NCBI RefSeq assembly: GCF_001308875.1
Contig: NZ_KQ465139.1
Span: 1-41,680 of the forward strand
Reading direction: 5' to 3'
DNA from: Lysinibacillus sp. ZYM-1
GTDB lineage: Bacteria > Bacillota > Bacilli > Bacillales_A > Planococcaceae
Length of the DNA: 41,680 bases
Part shown: in pieces, positions 17,110-24,124 of the stretch
How positions within the stretch are numbered: position 1 is the first letter of the stretch
How the letters are laid out: every line of letters starts with the position of its first letter
Notes under the pieces: generated by a model
Seen by the model: only the letters and a program-made list of their open reading frames with translations
Database searches by the model: none
Told to the model about the DNA's origin: nothing
Program-made: the position numbers and the translations under genes

Positions 17110-18122
17110 ACGTTTAGAGCTTTATCTAACGTTTGAATATTTTTCTTCATTAATGTGAAGTACGTTTCATTATTTTTTTCATCATCTGTTGTTAACACAC
17201 TCAAATTATGCAATACAAGTGATTCTGCACCAACTTCTTTTTGAATGACTTCTGCTAATTTAGATGATACATTTTGCTCAAATAAAATATAGTGAATATG
17301 CAATTCATTAGCTTTATCTACAATCGTTGTTAGTTCTTTTTGCGATGGTTCATTTTGAGAATTTAAGCCAGCAATAGGTACTTGCGTTAGACCATATTGA
17401 CCTGCAATATAGCCGAATGCCGCATGGGATACAAAAAATGTTTTATTTTGTGCTTTACCAGCCATTGCTTTAAAATCACTATCTAAATCTTGTAACTCTT
17501 TTACCAATGCTTCGTAATTTTGATTGAAAGTAGATTCTTGAGCAGGCATTTTTTCCACTAACGTGTTTTTAATAGCAAGAGCTAAATCCTGACTAATTGT
17601 TGGGGACAGCCAAACATGAGGATCTATATCGCCATGCTCATGATCATCGTGTCCATGTTCTTCTTCCGCATGATCGTGTTCTTCCTCTGTTGTAGCATGA
17701 TCATGGTGATCTTCTTCTGGATGAACATGACCTGTACTTGTAGCTAATTTTTCATCTGAAACTTCATCGGCAGTTGCCACCATTGTGACATCTTCATTCG
17801 CTAATGTTTTTTTAGCATTTTCAACAAAGCCCTCTAGTCCTAAGCCAATATAGAAAAAGATATCGGCATCTGCTAATTTCATCATATCTTTTTGAGTTGG
17901 TTCAAATGTGTGTTCATTGGCACCGGCCGGATAAATAGAAGAGACATCGACAAAATCACCGCCAATACGCTGTGCAAAATAGTTTAAAGGATAAACAGTT
18001 GTATAAATTGTTAACTTATCCTTCTCATTTGAAGATTTTTGAGAAGTGGATGATTTGTCTCCGCAAGCAGCGGTAAATAGGGCAAGAATTGTGACTAGTA
18101 ATAATACATAAACTTTTTTCAT
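17103..18122 (-). CDS. znuA: Zinc ABC transporter substrate-binding lipoprotein (ZnuA/AdcA type)
   Basis: This 339-residue lipoprotein captures Zn2+ outside the cell for ABC import. The signal peptide ends in the lipobox TAAC with Cys20. The cluster A-1 fold shows VYPLNYFAQRIGG and YPAGANEHTFEPTQKD. A His-rich acidic loop at residues 132-169, with 12 histidines, precedes DPHVWLSP; such loops favour zinc over manganese. The start at 18122 has an AAAGGAA ribosome binding site. A near-perfect Zur box lies 20-40 bp upstream. No permease or ATPase gene is adjacent, so it must use a transporter encoded elsewhere. Confidence 0.92.
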   Translation of the reverse strand: MKKVYVLLLVTILALFTAACGDKSSTSQKSSNEKDKLTIYTTVYPLNYFAQRIGGDFVDVSSIYPAGANEHTFEPTQKDMMKLADADIFFYIGLGLEGFVENAKKTLANEDVTMVATADEVSDEKLATSTGHVHPEEDHHDHATTEEEHDHAEEEHGHDDHEHGDIDPHVWLSPTISQDLALAIKNTLVEKMPAQESTFNQNYEALVKELQDLDSDFKAMAGKAQNKTFFVSHAAFGYIAGQYGLTQVPIAGLNSQNEPSQKELTTIVDKANELHIHYILFEQNVSSKLAEVIQKEVGAESLVLHNLSVLTTDDEKNNETYFTLMKKNIQTLDKALNVQ

Positions 18123-18141
18123 ATAATAAGATTCCTTTCTT

Positions 18142-18162
18142 AAATAGTAACCATTACGATTT
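18142..18162 (-). promoter_or_regulatory. Zur box upstream of znuA
   Basis: Half-sites AAATAGTAAC (18142-18151) and ATTACGATTT (18153-18162), separated by one base, match the Bacillus Zur consensus at 18 of 20 defined positions. Zinc-dependent repression of znuA is strongly predicted. Confidence 0.92.
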
Positions 18163-18218
18163 ATTTTTTAGAACATTTATTATAATAACGCACAACTTCA
18201 AAAAGTACAAGAAAAAAT

Positions 18219-18248
18219 GACCTCCGAAAGTTAATTCTTTTTCGAAGG
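18219..18248 (-). terminator. Terminator after yidD
   Basis: On the minus strand, 18248-18240 pairs with 18229-18221 over 9 bp with one G-T pair and a 10-nt loop, followed by TCATTTTTTC. The yidD stop codon lies within the loop. Confidence 0.8.
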
Positions 18249-18464
18249 CCATTTTTCAGGCACAGGATCAAAGCCACCAGGATGAAATGGATGGCATTTG
18301 GATATACGAGTAATGGTTAAAACGAACCCTTTTAGTGCTCCATGCTTTTGAAAAGCTTCGAGGCCATAAGAAGAGCATGTAGGATGGAAACGACAAGTAG
18401 GTGGCGTCATAGGTGAGATGAATTTTCTGTAAAACTGAATGAGCCAAATAAAGGGATATTTCAT
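18231..18464 (-). CDS. yidD: Membrane protein insertion efficiency factor YidD
   Basis: This 77-residue protein of the YidD family (PF01809) helps insertion of membrane proteins near YidC. It shows the complete family pattern: an N-terminal amphipathic helix ([15 protein letters not shown]), three cysteines in [15 protein letters not shown] and KCHPF, and the closing [12 protein letters not shown]. The ATG at 18464 overlaps the stop of the 53-residue gene upstream by 4 nt (ATGA) and uses AAAAGGAAG inside that gene as ribosome binding site. It is therefore translated as part of a small membrane-protein operon. Confidence 0.95.
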   Translation of the reverse strand: MKYPFIWLIQFYRKFISPMTPPTCRFHPTCSSYGLEAFQKHGALKGFVLTITRISKCHPFHPGGFDPVPEKWPSKKN

Positions 18465-18622
18465 CGTTGTTCTTCCTTTTGCTCCGATGTAATTGGTTCT
18501 GACTTTGCGTCAATTGTTTGTGTGAAGATATTATTTTTTTTCTTGATAATGAAAATGACAGAAAGACCGAACATTAACATCATCATAGCAATCATAATGA
18601 TAATTGGTAATGGTACACCCAT
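18461..18622 (-). CDS. Small membrane protein, 53 residues
   Basis: A short gene encodes [20 protein letters not shown] followed by SVIFII, a KKK cluster and a polar tail ending KEEQR. One transmembrane helix (about residues 6-26) with a charged cytoplasmic tail is predicted. The ATG at 18622 has TTTGGAG about 8 nt upstream. The stop overlaps the yidD start by 4 nt, good evidence that it is a real, coupled gene. I do not recognise a family. A role near YidD/YidC membrane insertion is only a guess from context. Confidence 0.75.
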   Translation of the reverse strand: MGVPLPIIIMIAMMMLMFGLSVIFIIKKKNNIFTQTIDAKSEPITSEQKEEQR

Positions 18623-18673
18623 TGCTTTCACTCCAAATTCGATTAATAAAATTTATAAATAATGAATGACTTG

Positions 18674-18820
18674 CTAGTTCTCCTCTTGATGATAGCTTTG
18701 TTTCGGTTTTTCATCAACGGTATGTTTAAAGGCATAGGCACGGTTGACACTGATAACTGTCGCAATGGTGATAATAATAACGATGATGATTGCGACGATT
18801 AAGAGCGTAGTTAAATTCAT
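18674..18820 (-). CDS. Small membrane protein, 48 residues (YtzI-like?)
   Basis: A short gene encodes MNLTTLLIVAIIIVIIITIA followed by TVISVNRAYAFKHTVDE and a polar tail ending YHQEEN. It predicts a single N-terminal transmembrane helix (about residues 4-25), an outside-or-inside basic hinge, and a short soluble tail. The ATG at 18820 has ACGGAGTGAG as a strong ribosome binding site. It lies 51 nt before the 53-residue gene and is probably co-transcribed with it and yidD. The RAYAFKHTVDE segment recalls small YtzI-type proteins of Bacillus; that identification is from memory and weak. Confidence 0.7.
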   Translation of the reverse strand: MNLTTLLIVAIIIVIIITIATVISVNRAYAFKHTVDEKPKQSYHQEEN

Positions 18821-18957
18821 AATACTCACTCCGTTCTTTGTTCACCATACCTATTATAAATTATATGGTCATTCTAATTGTGAAGGAAGTTTGACATTCC
18901 AGGGAATAAAACAACACCTTTCTCTCCATACTATGGGAAAAGGAGTGAATCGTAAAG

Positions 18958-19275
18958 ATGGATCGTCAACGTGTGTATTTTTCCCTTGCCAATAGAACCT
19001 ATTATACTAATCCATATGCAGGACCGTGGAATTTTGAACTCAATGTGGATCGACAAGCACTAGATGTTTTTGAGAGAATTTTTCAGCAAATGCAGTTGTT
19101 AGAGATCTCCAATGCATGGCGTGCACAGTTACCGTATATACAATATCATTTAGATAGAGAAAATGATGAAATCGATTTAAGATTGATGAAAATTTATGCA
19201 TTAGTTCATGAGTATGGGGATGAGGAAACGAAGGCATTCGTTGAGCAGCTTCCCTATTTTAACAAGCGTGTCTAA
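18958..19275 (+). CDS. Hypothetical protein, 105 residues
   Basis: I do not recognise this family. The protein begins MDRQRVYFSLANRTYYTNPY, has no signal peptide or membrane helix, and is rich in aromatic and acidic residues with predicted helices (about residues 33-65 and 75-100). An AAAAGGAG sequence lies about 13 nt before the ATG, slightly too far. It is monocistronic, divergent from the 48-residue membrane protein and convergent with aroM. A long hairpin follows its stop. Normal base use and the full-length frame without shadow overlap support a real gene. Confidence 0.7.
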   Translation: MDRQRVYFSLANRTYYTNPYAGPWNFELNVDRQALDVFERIFQQMQLLEISNAWRAQLPYIQYHLDRENDEIDLRLMKIYALVHEYGDEETKAFVEQLPYFNKRV

Positions 19276-19295
19276 CGAGGTAAAATCAGCAAAGG

Positions 19296-19337
19296 TTGAT
19301 TTTCACTTCGAGTGTCACCACTCTCGGTGAAAATCAA
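19296..19337. terminator. Long hairpin between convergent genes
   Basis: The 19-nt arms 19296-19314 and 19319-19337 pair at 16 positions, with three internal mismatches and a 4-nt loop. The outer 11 bp, TTGATTTTCAC/GTGAAAATCAA, are perfect. No clear T run follows on either strand. It probably ends both convergent transcripts (18958-19275 and the aroM operon). Confidence 0.55.
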
Positions 19338-19355
19338 TCACCTCTGCATAGGGTA

Positions 19356-20027
19356 TTAACATATTGCCTTTACTATCGTAAAAACAGCTTCCCGTGGGAC
19401 GAGAATGGGTATATTGAGTTTATTTTTAATCATATTTTTCATGTGCGTGGAGTAGCCCATACAATCAAGAATGAGCAAATCAGCTCCATTGTATTGTAAT
19501 TGCTGTGCCTTTGCTAATAAATCTTGTGCATTAAAGCAGTAAGGTGAACTTGCCGAGAAGCTCACGTCAAAGTGCGCTTTTTGCCATTTTTCCGCAACTG
19601 TTATTTGTTGTTCAGGCTCAGGACCTATTAAACCAAGTGCTAATTCCGTATGTAAACCCTTCACTAAGTTAGTCATCATACGATCAGGTAGTAAAAGATT
19701 TTTAAAGGTTAGTTTATTGGTAAAATCTCCTGTACACATCAGCAAAACCCAAGTGAATTCATGAAGATCACGAAGGCATTGCTGAATATGGGGCATGAGC
19801 TTTTGTTTACTTAACTTGACCTGTTGACCATTTGTAAGGAGAGTCACTAAAACATCAGTGTCTTCCTGTGAAGGAGAAAGCGCAGCAATTTCAGCTGGTG
19901 AAAGGAAATCAAGGACACCAAATTCATGTACATGAAGACCGCTTTGTCTTAATTGCTGAATATCCTCCTCCATATCTTTGCGAGGTGCTTGACCTATGGT
20001 TACAACGGCAATTTTTGAGTTTTCCAA
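19356..20027 (-). CDS. AroM-family protein
   Basis: This 223-residue protein has the AroM N-terminus (IAVVTIGQAPRKDMEEDI), the FGVLDFLS segment and a C-terminal DLLILDCMGYSTHMK. AroM proteins resemble the Asp/Glu/hydantoin racemase fold, but their reaction is not established; the name comes from E. coli, where it sits near aroL. The start is TTG at 20027, just after GGAGGGAG. The start and ribosome binding site lie inside the end of the preceding amidohydrolase gene (28-nt overlap), implying tight coupling. It is the last gene of the leftward arm of the accessory cluster. Here an isomerase or racemase step is plausible. Confidence 0.85.
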   Translation of the reverse strand: MENSKIAVVTIGQAPRKDMEEDIQQLRQSGLHVHEFGVLDFLSPAEIAALSPSQEDTDVLVTLLTNGQQVKLSKQKLMPHIQQCLRDLHEFTWVLLMCTGDFTNKLTFKNLLLPDRMMTNLVKGLHTELALGLIGPEPEQQITVAEKWQKAHFDVSFSASSPYCFNAQDLLAKAQQLQYNGADLLILDCMGYSTHMKNMIKNKLNIPILVPREAVFTIVKAIC

Positions 20028-21175
20028 TGTGCTCCCTCCGCTTCGAAATATTTTTCTCCATTTACATAAGTTTGTAGCACCTTTGCTTCAGTTTCAAAAA
20101 TAGGATGTGACCAAACAACAAAATCAGCATCCTTGCCTTGCTCTAAACTACCAATACGATGATCAAGCTGTACGAGTTTAGCTGCATTTAAAGTAATACT
20201 TTTTAAAGCTGTTTGTTCATCTAAACCATAACGAATTGCTTCAGTGGCGCAATACTTTAAGTACTGAATCGGTACAAAAGGATGGTCAGTCATGATAGCA
20301 AAGGGAATGCTGTGCTCTTTAAAAATGGCAGCAATCGCTGGTGTAGAATGGCGTGTTTCATATTTAGATGGTGTTAACATATAAGGGCCAAGCGTTGCAT
20401 GGAATCCACTATTTTTTACTGCATCAACTATCAGATAGCCTTCTGTACAATGCTCTAAATGGAGCTTCACATTAAATTCTTTGGCAATTCTAATAGCAGT
20501 CATAATGTCATCTGCTCTATGGCAATGAAGACGAAGGGGCATTTCACCTCGGAGTACCTCAATAAATGGACGCAACTCAGAATTTTGGTATACTTGTTCA
20601 GCTTGTTCCTGTTCATTGAGTTGGCTAGCACGCTGGAACCCATCACGTAGCAGCTGAGCAATCGCCATACGAGTCATAGGCTTTCGTTTATATTGATTAC
20701 CGAAGACGTTCTTTGGATTTTCACCTAACGCACCTTTTAATCCGCTACGTTCTACTAAGACACGAGAAGCAAGGGTAGGACCTGCTGTTTTAAGGATACT
20801 CCAGATACCGCCAATAACATTGGCACTACCCGGACCAGTTTGAACCGTCGTCACGCCACCCTCAAGTGCATGCTGAAAGGAGAAGTGGCGAATATCAACA
20901 CTATCTAGTGCATGCATAAGTGGCGTAAATGGTTCGCTATATTCATTGGCATCATTAATGTCTTCGGTTACTTCCGCCCATGTTCCGACATGTGCATGGA
21001 TATCAATTAATCCTGGTGTCACATATGCCCCCTGTAGATCAATTAATTGCGCATGTGGGGGAGTTTCTTTGGACGGACCTACATACACAATGCGACCATC
21101 TTCAACCCATAGCTGTTCAAAAATATCATTATGTTCATTGACTGTGAGAAACGTTGCATGGTGATAAATTATCAT
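20000..21175 (-). CDS. Amidohydrolase (imidazolonepropionase-like), metal motif intact
   Basis: This 391-residue amidohydrolase-superfamily enzyme would hydrolyse a C-N bond of an amide or cyclic amide. It has the N-terminal small domain, GLIDIHAHVG with metal ligands His60 and His62, then RLHCHRADDI, HLEHCTEGYLI and the MTDHP motif with the catalytic Asp. The C-terminal LEQGKDADFVVWSHPIFE completes the composite domain. It overlaps the next amidohydrolase by 4 nt upstream and aroM by 28 nt downstream. It is a paralogue of the neighbouring amidohydrolase, which has lost the HxH pair. The substrate is unknown. Confidence 0.9.
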   Translation of the reverse strand: MIIYHHATFLTVNEHNDIFEQLWVEDGRIVYVGPSKETPPHAQLIDLQGAYVTPGLIDIHAHVGTWAEVTEDINDANEYSEPFTPLMHALDSVDIRHFSFQHALEGGVTTVQTGPGSANVIGGIWSILKTAGPTLASRVLVERSGLKGALGENPKNVFGNQYKRKPMTRMAIAQLLRDGFQRASQLNEQEQAEQVYQNSELRPFIEVLRGEMPLRLHCHRADDIMTAIRIAKEFNVKLHLEHCTEGYLIVDAVKNSGFHATLGPYMLTPSKYETRHSTPAIAAIFKEHSIPFAIMTDHPFVPIQYLKYCATEAIRYGLDEQTALKSITLNAAKLVQLDHRIGSLEQGKDADFVVWSHPIFETEAKVLQTYVNGEKYFEAEGAHWKTQKLPL

Positions 21176-22242
21176 TTTGACATACCCTCTTCCATTGCAT
21201 AAACTTTTTTTCCTTTAATAAAAGTAGCAATTACTTGTGCATCTAAATTTAATGGATGTTTATCCCATATTACAAAATCAGCATAAAGTCCATCATGAAT
21301 AGCACCTGTTTTATGAGAAATGCCAAGAAAATTAGCAGCCCCCGTTGTCAATGCATAAAGAACATCTGAGCGCGCCATACCTTCTCTTACAGCTAAACAG
21401 CCCTCTAAAGTTAGATGGGATGTGCTACTAACAGGATGATCCGTACAAAAAACAAATGGAATAGTTAGGGTAGATAGCTGACTATAAAGTTTCGGCGATA
21501 GCGCCATCATCTCATTATGCTCAATATAACGGAATGTCGGTCCAGCAATCACTGTATGGAAAGAAGCCTCTTCAAGAAGTGGAATTTCCGTGCCATGAAT
21601 AATATGAAAGTCAAAAGCGTTATGAAATTCTTGTTGGAGTCGATTAATCAGTTCAATATCAACTGCTTTATGTGCCCGCACTACAATTTTCTGGATTGAG
21701 GGTTCTTGCTGTTGAATTTGATGTAGTGTTTCCCTTAAGATTTTGGCAATACCCATACGTGTCAGTGGTTTTTTCTTTTCAGCAAAAAATGTACTCTTTG
21801 CCTGATGCCCAATAGAAAAGGAATATGCCATATCTTTTGCAATAACCATTTCATCTACCGTTGTATGTGTATGATGAATGATAGCCGTTTTGGCACCAAT
21901 TAAGCTTTTGGGAGAGGGAACAATATGAGATGCAGTAACCCCATGTGAGATAGACTTTTGAAAAGCTACATCAAACGGGTAGATGCCATCGACAACTGAA
22001 TATTGTAAGTGTGAATCAAATTCATAGCTATCATCACCTTCCCAACGAATTCCTATTTCTGCTAAGCCAATTTGTGAACAACTATCGATTAAGCCAGGAG
22101 TAATAAAATAGCCATCTAAATTTATTTCATTCTCAGCAGTGATTGTTGTTTGTACGAAGTATTTCCCTTGCACTTGAAACGACTGTTTATTAAAGCTACG
22201 AGTTTCAGAGTTAAATACAAGCCCATTTATATATCGAGTCAT
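21172..22242 (-). CDS. Amidohydrolase-like protein lacking the HxH metal motif
   Basis: This 356-residue protein is clearly homologous to the next gene's amidohydrolase: it has GLID, GIRWEGDDSYE, VVRAHKAVDI, HIIHGTEIPLL, FCTDHPVSS and DGLYADFVIWDKHPLNLD. However, the HxH pair after GLID is replaced by Cys55 and Gln57 (GLIDSCSQIG). The other His and Asp positions remain. It may be a pseudo-enzyme partner, a mononuclear-metal enzyme, or a regulator of its paralogue. The ATG at 22242 has an AAGGAGAG ribosome binding site. It is the second gene of the leftward arm, after the binding protein and a hairpin. Confidence 0.85.
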   Translation of the reverse strand: MTRYINGLVFNSETRSFNKQSFQVQGKYFVQTTITAENEINLDGYFITPGLIDSCSQIGLAEIGIRWEGDDSYEFDSHLQYSVVDGIYPFDVAFQKSISHGVTASHIVPSPKSLIGAKTAIIHHTHTTVDEMVIAKDMAYSFSIGHQAKSTFFAEKKKPLTRMGIAKILRETLHQIQQQEPSIQKIVVRAHKAVDIELINRLQQEFHNAFDFHIIHGTEIPLLEEASFHTVIAGPTFRYIEHNEMMALSPKLYSQLSTLTIPFVFCTDHPVSSTSHLTLEGCLAVREGMARSDVLYALTTGAANFLGISHKTGAIHDGLYADFVIWDKHPLNLDAQVIATFIKGKKVYAMEEGMSK

Positions 22243-22266
22243 CAGATTAGATCTCTCCTTATGAAG

Positions 22267-22298
22267 AGAAAAGCGGAGACAAGGATCTCCACTTTTCT
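22267..22298 (-). terminator. Intra-operon stem-loop after the binding-protein gene
   Basis: AGAAAAGCGGAG (22267-22278) pairs with CTCCACTTTTCT (22287-22298) over 12 bp with one mispair or wobble. On the minus strand only a weak T-rich tail follows. Such a hairpin commonly lets binding-protein mRNA outnumber the downstream genes. Confidence 0.6.
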
Positions 22299-22305
22299 GG
22301 TTGAA

Positions 22306-23907
22306 TTATTTTGAAATTGATACGTTCGTGCCGTTTGGATGAACAATTTGAACAGAGTTATCAGCAGAAACTTCAAAGCCCTGTACTTTTTTGTTTACAC
22401 CTGCAACTGTTTGAGTTGCTTCTAACTCAATACGTGGAACATCCGCTAATATTAGTTTTAAAGCCTCTTGGTATAATTTTGCTCGTTCTTCTTGTACCAC
22501 TGTTTCCGATACAGCGCGTTCCAATAATTTATCAACCTCTGGATTACTGTAGCCTTTGCCATTACCTAGAGCGCCAATTTGATTTGTGTGGAATAATTGG
22601 TATAGGAAGAAATATGGATCAGGATACCAAGTCCAACCACCAATATTCATAGGGGCATTTCCTTTTGCTACTGTATCACTGTAAGTACCCCATTCAAGCA
22701 CTTTAATTTCAACATCAATATTTAAATTTTTCTTCAACTGACTTTGGAAAATCGTTGCGTAAGGGACACGTGCCTCTGACACATAAATCTCGGTTTTGAA
22801 GCCGTCAGGATAACCCGCATCTGCTAATAATTTTTTAGCTTCCTCTGGATTATATTTCGGTACCATGTCGATTAAAGATTTATCATAACCCCAAGAACCC
22901 GGAGGTAATGGTAAATAAGATACATCACCGCCACCCCATTGGTTAACGCCAGAAATGATTTCCTCAACGTTTGTTGCCATATAAATTGCTTCACGTACAC
23001 GTTTATCAGCAGTTGGTCCTACCTTATTGTTAAGATCAAGGTAAACAATGGATAAGCCTGGATTCGTTAAAAGCTCAAGATTACTATCTTGATTGATAAT
23101 TTCTCGGTTTTGGCCTTTTACATCCATTGCGATATCAATATCACCTGAACGTAATGCATTAGTCATCATATTTTGATCGGAGATAAACTTCATTGTTAAA
23201 TCGTCGACATGTGGCTTTTCACCCCAATAATTTTCATTGCGTACTAGTTTTACTTCTTGGTCTTTTTTCCATTCAGTTAATTGGAATGGACCAGTACCAA
23301 TGAAATGCTCAGAAAACTTATCGCCCCAACCTTCAACCTCTTCTTTTGGAATAATGATATTACCAGCATCTGTCAGCATCGCAAGTAGGGCAGCATTAGG
23401 AGTAGCTAAATGAATTTCTACTTCATAATCTGACAGTACTTTAATCTCTGTCACACCACTTAGCCGATTCATAGCCGATTCTTTGGCGGAACGTTCTAGT
23501 GAATATTTTACATCCTCAGCTGTTATTTCACGACCATCTTGGTATTGTCCTTTTTGGAATTTTACACCCTCACGTAATTTGAATGTATAGACTAACATAT
23601 CATCTGAAACTTTCCATTCTGTTGCTAAAGAAGGAATAATGTCAGAGAGATCCTTGTTATAAACAACTAAAGTATCGCCCATTTGACGCATTACCTGTGA
23701 TTCATAAACCCCCGTATATTTGATAGGGTCAAATGTTTTGGAATTAGCTGAAAGACCCACATTTAATGAGCCTCCAGAAGTAACTTCTCCATCTTTTTCA
23801 TCTGAAGAATTATTTTTCTCTGTGTTCCCACCACAAGCAGCTAAAACAGCAATCATTAAAGTTAAAAAGAATAGTAGTAAAGATTTTTTTACGGTTATTT
23901 TCTTCAT
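22306..23907 (-). CDS. Peptide-type ABC transporter substrate-binding lipoprotein (DppA/OppA family)
   Basis: This 533-residue solute-binding protein (SBP family 5) would capture a peptide or peptide-like ligand outside the membrane. The lipobox LAAC lies at about residues 22-25. Mature-domain landmarks are SKTFDPIKYTG, REGVKFQKGQYQDGREITAED and WTWYPDPYFFLYQLF. The ATG at 23907 has a perfect AAAGGAGG ribosome binding site. It opens the leftward arm and is divergent from its presumed permeases and ATPases. One of the two copies of the 23-bp repeat lies 26 bp upstream of its start. The ligand cannot be assigned. Confidence 0.93.
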   Translation of the reverse strand: MKKITVKKSLLLFFLTLMIAVLAACGGNTEKNNSSDEKDGEVTSGGSLNVGLSANSKTFDPIKYTGVYESQVMRQMGDTLVVYNKDLSDIIPSLATEWKVSDDMLVYTFKLREGVKFQKGQYQDGREITAEDVKYSLERSAKESAMNRLSGVTEIKVLSDYEVEIHLATPNAALLAMLTDAGNIIIPKEEVEGWGDKFSEHFIGTGPFQLTEWKKDQEVKLVRNENYWGEKPHVDDLTMKFISDQNMMTNALRSGDIDIAMDVKGQNREIINQDSNLELLTNPGLSIVYLDLNNKVGPTADKRVREAIYMATNVEEIISGVNQWGGGDVSYLPLPPGSWGYDKSLIDMVPKYNPEEAKKLLADAGYPDGFKTEIYVSEARVPYATIFQSQLKKNLNIDVEIKVLEWGTYSDTVAKGNAPMNIGGWTWYPDPYFFLYQLFHTNQIGALGNGKGYSNPEVDKLLERAVSETVVQEERAKLYQEALKLILADVPRIELEATQTVAGVNKKVQGFEVSADNSVQIVHPNGTNVSISK

Positions 23908-23932
23908 CCGTGCTAGCCTCCTTTGTTATTGT

Positions 23933-23955
23933 TTCACAATATGAACCGTTGATTC
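23933..23955. promoter_or_regulatory. Putative operator copy 1 (leftward arm)
   Basis: TTCACAATATGAACC (23933-23947) continues to TGATTC at 23955. It has three alternating half-sites: TTCA, TGAA, TTCA. It is repeated at 24075-24097 with 21 of 23 bases identical. It sits just upstream of the binding-protein ribosome binding site; a possible minus-strand -10 TACCAT ends 5 bp away. Confidence 0.72.
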
Positions 23956-24037
23956 AAAAATGGTAGGTTCGAAATAAAAGTAGCACATTTGTAAACAGAA
24001 AGTAAATAAAAAATTAAAAAGATTCAGAAAAAATGTA

Positions 24038-24067
24038 TTTACAAATAATTATAGCTAGGTGTAGTAT
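24038..24067 (+). promoter_or_regulatory. Promoter of the rightward dppBCDF arm
   Basis: TTTACA (24038-24043) and TAGTAT (24062-24067) are separated by 18 bp. The predicted transcription start falls inside operator copy 2, so a bound regulator would block initiation. Confidence 0.6.
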
Positions 24068-24074
24068 TTAGTTA

Positions 24075-24097
24075 TTCACAATATGAACCACTGATTC
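24075..24097. promoter_or_regulatory. Putative operator copy 2 (rightward arm)
   Basis: This is the second copy of the 23-bp element, with the same first 15 bases (24075-24089) and a closing TGATTC. It begins 7 bp after the -10 box and covers the predicted start of transcription. The IclR-family gene in the cluster is the obvious candidate binder. Confidence 0.75.
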
Positions 24098-24124
24098 TAA
24101 TAATGAAAAGGAGGTCTTAATAGG

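Noticed and set aside
18744..18995. Plus-strand 83-residue frame upstream of the hypothetical gene
   Set aside because: It is antisense to the 48-residue membrane protein gene, has no ribosome binding site, and its codons do not resemble those of a gene.
23956..24037. Sigma-54 promoter (GG/GC elements) in the divergent region
   Set aside because: The closest match, TAGCAC followed by TAAA, lacks the required GG and GC dinucleotides.
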